7,679 nucleotides of DNA from an uncultured Oscillospiraceae bacterium (GTDB taxonomy: Bacteria; Bacillota; Clostridia; Oscillospirales; Oscillospiraceae), in contig CAKTBC010000085.1 of NCBI GenBank assembly GCA_934533005.1, positions 1-7,679 on the forward strand, read 5' to 3'. The notes below the pieces were generated by a model, which saw only the letters and a list, made by a program, of their open reading frames with translations, was not told the DNA's origin and made no database searches. Of this stretch, positions 5,758 through 7,679 are shown piece by piece. The translations under genes and the position numbers were made by a program. Position 1 is the stretch's first letter; every line of letters begins with the position of its first letter.

Positions 5758-6252
5758 TCATTTGTCGGCATACTCCCGAATGCGCAGCTTTACAGCCTCA
5801 AATTTCTCTTTGTCAAACACATACGCCCCACGCGGCTTTACGAAATTCCGGCTGCCTCGCGGCTCATCGGCGTAGCGGGGGATGAGCTGGATATGGTAAT
5901 GATTGTTCGGCCCGTCGCACATCGTGCAGAGGTATACTCGCTCACACCCGTAAACCTCGCAGAGGATCTTCATAAACTGCTTTGCGAAGCGGATGATCTT
6001 TTCGTTGAGGCGGTCGGGGGCTTCGCTCATGTCGTGATAGTGCTCAACGGTTGAGATACACATGTGTCCTTCCGAGCGCGGATTGCTCACGAAGAAGCAT
6101 TCGATCTCACCATCCTCGTACAGCATTTTGTCCGCTATATCGCCGTAGAGCGAGCCGCCGGTCTCCCGGTCAAAGCAGGTAGGGCAGATGCCCATGTCCA
6201 CAAGCTCTCCTGCTGTGAGCTTTAATAGATTCCCTGGATTCCCTTGATTCAT
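5758..6252 (-). CDS. HIT-family (histidine triad) protein
   Basis: A member of the histidine triad superfamily, cytoplasmic nucleotide hydrolases and transferases acting on phosphoester or phosphoramidate bonds of nucleotides. The 164-residue protein has the active-site motif HYHIQLIPR with His118, His120 and Gln122, followed by a conserved PR. The third triad position is Gln, as in the GalT-like HxHxQ branch, rather than His. Upstream, PRSEGHMCIS (58-67) matches the conserved proline and GHxLI region of HIT folds. An N-terminal CPTC (Cys23, Cys26) with CFDRETGG suggests a zinc-binding knuckle. No signal or membrane segment is present. It follows the Crp/Fnr gene by 21 bases and is probably cotranscribed. 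The ribosome binding site is modest (AAGAGA, 5 bases before the ATG). The physiological substrate is unknown. Confidence 0.9.
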   Translation of the reverse strand: MNQGNPGNLLKLTAGELVDMGICPTCFDRETGGSLYGDIADKMLYEDGEIECFFVSNPRSEGHMCISTVEHYHDMSEAPDRLNEKIIRFAKQFMKILCEVYGCERVYLCTMCDGPNNHYHIQLIPRYADEPRGSRNFVKPRGAYVFDKEKFEAVKLRIREYADK

Positions 6253-6273
6253 ACAAATCTCTTTTCTCTTTAT

Positions 6274-6936
6274 TCAGGTTTTCAAAACAAAATGACTCTT
6301 GTAAAAATCCAAAAGTCCCTCGCTGCGCATTTTTCCCAGCTCCTGCGACAGTCCGGTGCGCTCTACCGCGAGATAATCCGCAAGCTGCTGCCGGGAAAAG
6401 GGAATATCAAATTCACAGGTCCCGAGCCGCTGCGCCTCGGCGGAGAGGTAGGACATCAGCTTTGCGCGCGTGGTGCGCTGGCCCATGTGCGTGAGCTTTT
6501 CGCCGAAACGAAGATTCTTCTCGGCAAGCTCGCCGAGAAGATTTCGGATGATCCGGCTGTGATGCGCGCAGGCGGAGGGACACACGTTCAAAACGCGCTT
6601 CACATTCAAAAACATTGCCATGACGGGCGTTTCGGCGAGTACACTCACATTCAGCAGCGAACCGGGCGCGCAGGCATAGGCGGCGGCGAACGTCTGCCCT
6701 GCGCACGCCTTAGAGAGAATGTTGCGGTTGCCCCAAATGTCCTCCTGCACGATCAGAACGCTGCCCAAAAGCACAAGACCGACGGATTCCGCCGTATCAC
6801 CGGCGTGCAGCAGGAACGTATCCTTCGGGAAGCTTTCGGTTTTCGTATCGAGACAGGAGAGCATGGCTGTGAGCTCCTCCTCGGAAATGCCCGAAAAAAG
6901 CGTGGAGGAGTGAATGATTGGCCAAAATTCTTTCAT
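6274..6936 (-). CDS. Crp/Fnr-family transcriptional regulator
   Basis: A 220-residue regulator with a cyclic-nucleotide-binding-type beta-roll (about residues 10-120), a long dimerization helix (about 125-150) and a C-terminal helix-turn-helix. The latter reads FSRQQLADYLAVERTGLSQEL at 180-200, then GKMRSEGLL. The N-terminus lacks the cysteine cluster of classical FNR, so it is probably not an O2-sensing Fe-S protein of that kind. The scattered cysteines (28, 78, 89, 119, 123, 174) do not form an obvious cluster motif. At the positions that in FNR read TTGAT the recognition helix differs, consistent with another target sequence. It is divergent from a 4Fe-4S protein, the arrangement expected of an HcpR-like nitrosative-stress regulator; this role is inferred. 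AAGGA lies 6 bases before the ATG at 6934-6936. The HIT gene follows in the same transcript. Confidence 0.92.
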   Translation of the reverse strand: MKEFWPIIHSSTLFSGISEEELTAMLSCLDTKTESFPKDTFLLHAGDTAESVGLVLLGSVLIVQEDIWGNRNILSKACAGQTFAAAYACAPGSLLNVSVLAETPVMAMFLNVKRVLNVCPSACAHHSRIIRNLLGELAEKNLRFGEKLTHMGQRTTRAKLMSYLSAEAQRLGTCEFDIPFSRQQLADYLAVERTGLSQELGKMRSEGLLDFYKSHFVLKT

Positions 6937-6951
6937 AGAAATCCTTTTTTT

Positions 6952-6965
6952 GTTGAAAATTCAAC
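6952..6965. promoter_or_regulatory. Palindromic operator, likely for the Crp/Fnr regulator
   Basis: GTTGA-AAAT-TCAAC is a perfect 14-base palindrome with the same geometry as the FNR/CRP 5-4-5 site but different arms. A further half-site, TGTTGAAAG (6971-6979), repeats TGTTGAAAA (6951-6959) exactly 20 bases away, two helical turns. The palindrome lies just downstream of the predicted start of the regulator transcript and overlaps the -35 region of the Fe-S gene. Binding could therefore repress the first and affect the second. Confidence 0.65.
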
Positions 6966-6988
6966 CGACTTGTTGAAAGTATTATACT
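6960..6988 (+). promoter_or_regulatory. Probable promoter of the 4Fe-4S protein gene
   Basis: TATACT at 6983-6988 is a good -10 box. Seventeen bases upstream lies TTCAAC (6960-6965), a weak -35 that coincides with the right half of the palindrome. Weak basal elements plus an overlapping operator suggest a regulated promoter. Transcription would begin near 6995, leaving a leader of about 29 bases. Confidence 0.5.
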
Positions 6989-7010
6989 ACAATCCAAGCG
7001 TAAAACACAA
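6981..7010 (-). promoter_or_regulatory. Promoter of the Crp/Fnr-HIT operon
   Basis: On the minus strand TATAAT (6981-6986) is preceded, 18 bases away, by TTGTGT (7005-7010). Transcription should start near 6974. The -10 box overlaps the plus-strand -10 (6983-6988) by four bases, so the two promoters cannot be occupied at the same time. Confidence 0.6.
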
Positions 7011-7016
7011 GGAGGG
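7011..7016 (+). promoter_or_regulatory. Ribosome binding site deciding the 4Fe-4S protein start
   Basis: GGAGGG lies 7 bases before the ATG at 7024, whereas the in-frame ATG at 7018 is only 1 base away. The start at 7024 (MKRRIIEIDQDK) is therefore favoured and matches how such ferredoxin-like proteins begin. Confidence 0.75.
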
Positions 7017-7023
7017 CATGGAT

Positions 7024-7679
7024 ATGAAAAGACGGATCATTGAGATCGATCAGGATAAATGCAACGGCTGCGGCGCTTGTGCTGCCGCATGTCACGAGGG
7101 AGCCATTGCTATGGTAAACGGCAAAGCGCAGCTTATGCGCGACGATTACTGCGACGGCCTGGGCGACTGTCTGCCCGCCTGTCCCACCGAGGCGATCTCC
7201 TTTGTGGAGCGGGAAGCGGCGGCCTATGACGAGCAGGCGGTGCTCGAAAACAAGCAGAAGAAAATGCGCCAGCAGGGGATGCGCCTTCCCGGCGGCTGCC
7301 CCGGAACGCGGATGAGAACACTCCGGCACGAAGAGCCGTCTGGCGCCGAGGCCGTACCTGCCGTGGTGCCGAGCCGGTTGTCCCAATGGCCGGTGCAGAT
7401 CAAGCTCGTTCCGGTGAACGCGCCGTTCTTCGAGGGGGCGAAGCTGCTCATCGCTGCCGACTGCACGGCATATGCCTATGCTGCGTTCCACGAGCGGTTC
7501 ATCCGGGGGCATATCACTCTTGTGGGCTGCCCGAAGCTCGACAGCGTGGATTATTCTGAGAAGCTCACCGAGATCATCCGAAATAACGATATCCAAAGCG
7601 TCACCGTCGTCCGCATGGAAGTCCCCTGCTGCGGCGGATTGGAGCACGCGGCAAAGACCGCTCTCCAGAACAGCGGAAA
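7024..7679 (+). CDS. 4Fe-4S ferredoxin-type protein, N-terminal 218 residues (partial, 3' end outside window)
   Basis: An iron-sulfur protein that probably passes electrons to a partner enzyme or senses redox state. The first cluster motif is CNGCGACAAAC (Cys13, 16, 19, 23), followed by His instead of the usual Pro. The second is CDGLGDCLPACP (Cys43, 49, 53), where the expected second Cys position is Leu46; similar sequences occur in this family, so it may bind a cluster differently. After a charged linker (about 63-115) comes a second domain with LLIAADCTAYAYAAFHERF (142-160), LVGCPKLD (165-172) and PCCGGLE (201-207), whose cysteines could hold another metal centre. The frame stays open to the right edge. 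It is divergent from the Crp/Fnr gene. In Clostridia such proteins often stand before hcp, encoding hybrid cluster protein, but nothing in the window confirms that here. Confidence 0.9.
   Translation, partial: MKRRIIEIDQDKCNGCGACAAACHEGAIAMVNGKAQLMRDDYCDGLGDCLPACPTEAISFVEREAAAYDEQAVLENKQKKMRQQGMRLPGGCPGTRMRTLRHEEPSGAEAVPAVVPSRLSQWPVQIKLVPVNAPFFEGAKLLIAADCTAYAYAAFHERFIRGHITLVGCPKLDSVDYSEKLTEIIRNNDIQSVTVVRMEVPCCGGLEHAAKTALQNSG

Noticed and set aside
6982..7647. 221-codon open frame on the minus strand
   Set aside because: It is antisense to the 4Fe-4S gene, which has clear cysteine motifs, a ribosome binding site and a promoter.
1..7679. CRISPR array, tRNA or rRNA genes
   Set aside because: No regularly spaced repeats, cloverleaf patterns or rRNA-like segments were found; the repeats seen are hairpins and half-sites.

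Overview
The window looks like a piece of a chromosome from an anaerobic Firmicute, most likely class Clostridia (an Oscillospiraceae-type gut bacterium). The grounds are strong GGAGG ribosome binding sites, a Crp/Fnr regulator divergent from a two-cluster iron-sulfur protein, a family 6 type (hypoxanthine) DNA glycosylase, and a fairly high G+C background. This assignment is by family resemblance only; no species is claimed.

Layout, left to right. (1) The 3' end of a plus-strand gene with weak YD/Rhs-like repeats enters from the left edge and stops at 583. (2) A minus-strand two-gene operon (656-4129) encodes an MBOAT membrane acyltransferase and a membrane-anchored protein with two SGNH-like domains. 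Together they look like a complete export and transfer machine for acylating (probably O-acetylating) a cell-surface polymer. This operon has visibly lower G+C than its surroundings and lies between two 45-bp terminator hairpins that are 41/45 identical. (3) A minus-strand DNA glycosylase (4288-4791) has a clear promoter. (4) A minus-strand IclR-family regulator (4879-5610) seems to lack its normal start, and one extra base can explain that. (5) An intergenic stretch (5611-5757) carries two hairpins. (6) A minus-strand pair consists of a Crp/Fnr-family regulator and a HIT-family protein. (7) Divergent from that pair, a plus-strand 4Fe-4S protein runs off the right edge.

How the genes may work together. 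The MBOAT and SGNH proteins form one surface-modification module. The Crp/Fnr regulator and the iron-sulfur protein share an 87-bp region with overlapping, oppositely directed -10 boxes and a perfect GTTGA-N4-TCAAC palindrome. This fits a redox or nitrosative-stress circuit in which the regulator controls both itself and the Fe-S gene. In Clostridia such pairs commonly precede the hybrid cluster protein gene (hcp), but the window ends before that could be seen.

The most interesting points are the terminator-flanked, composition-shifted acylation cassette; the tandem SGNH architecture with an unusual block III; the IclR start-region frameshift; and the divergent regulatory region. I saw no tRNA, rRNA, CRISPR array, transposase or plasmid function.
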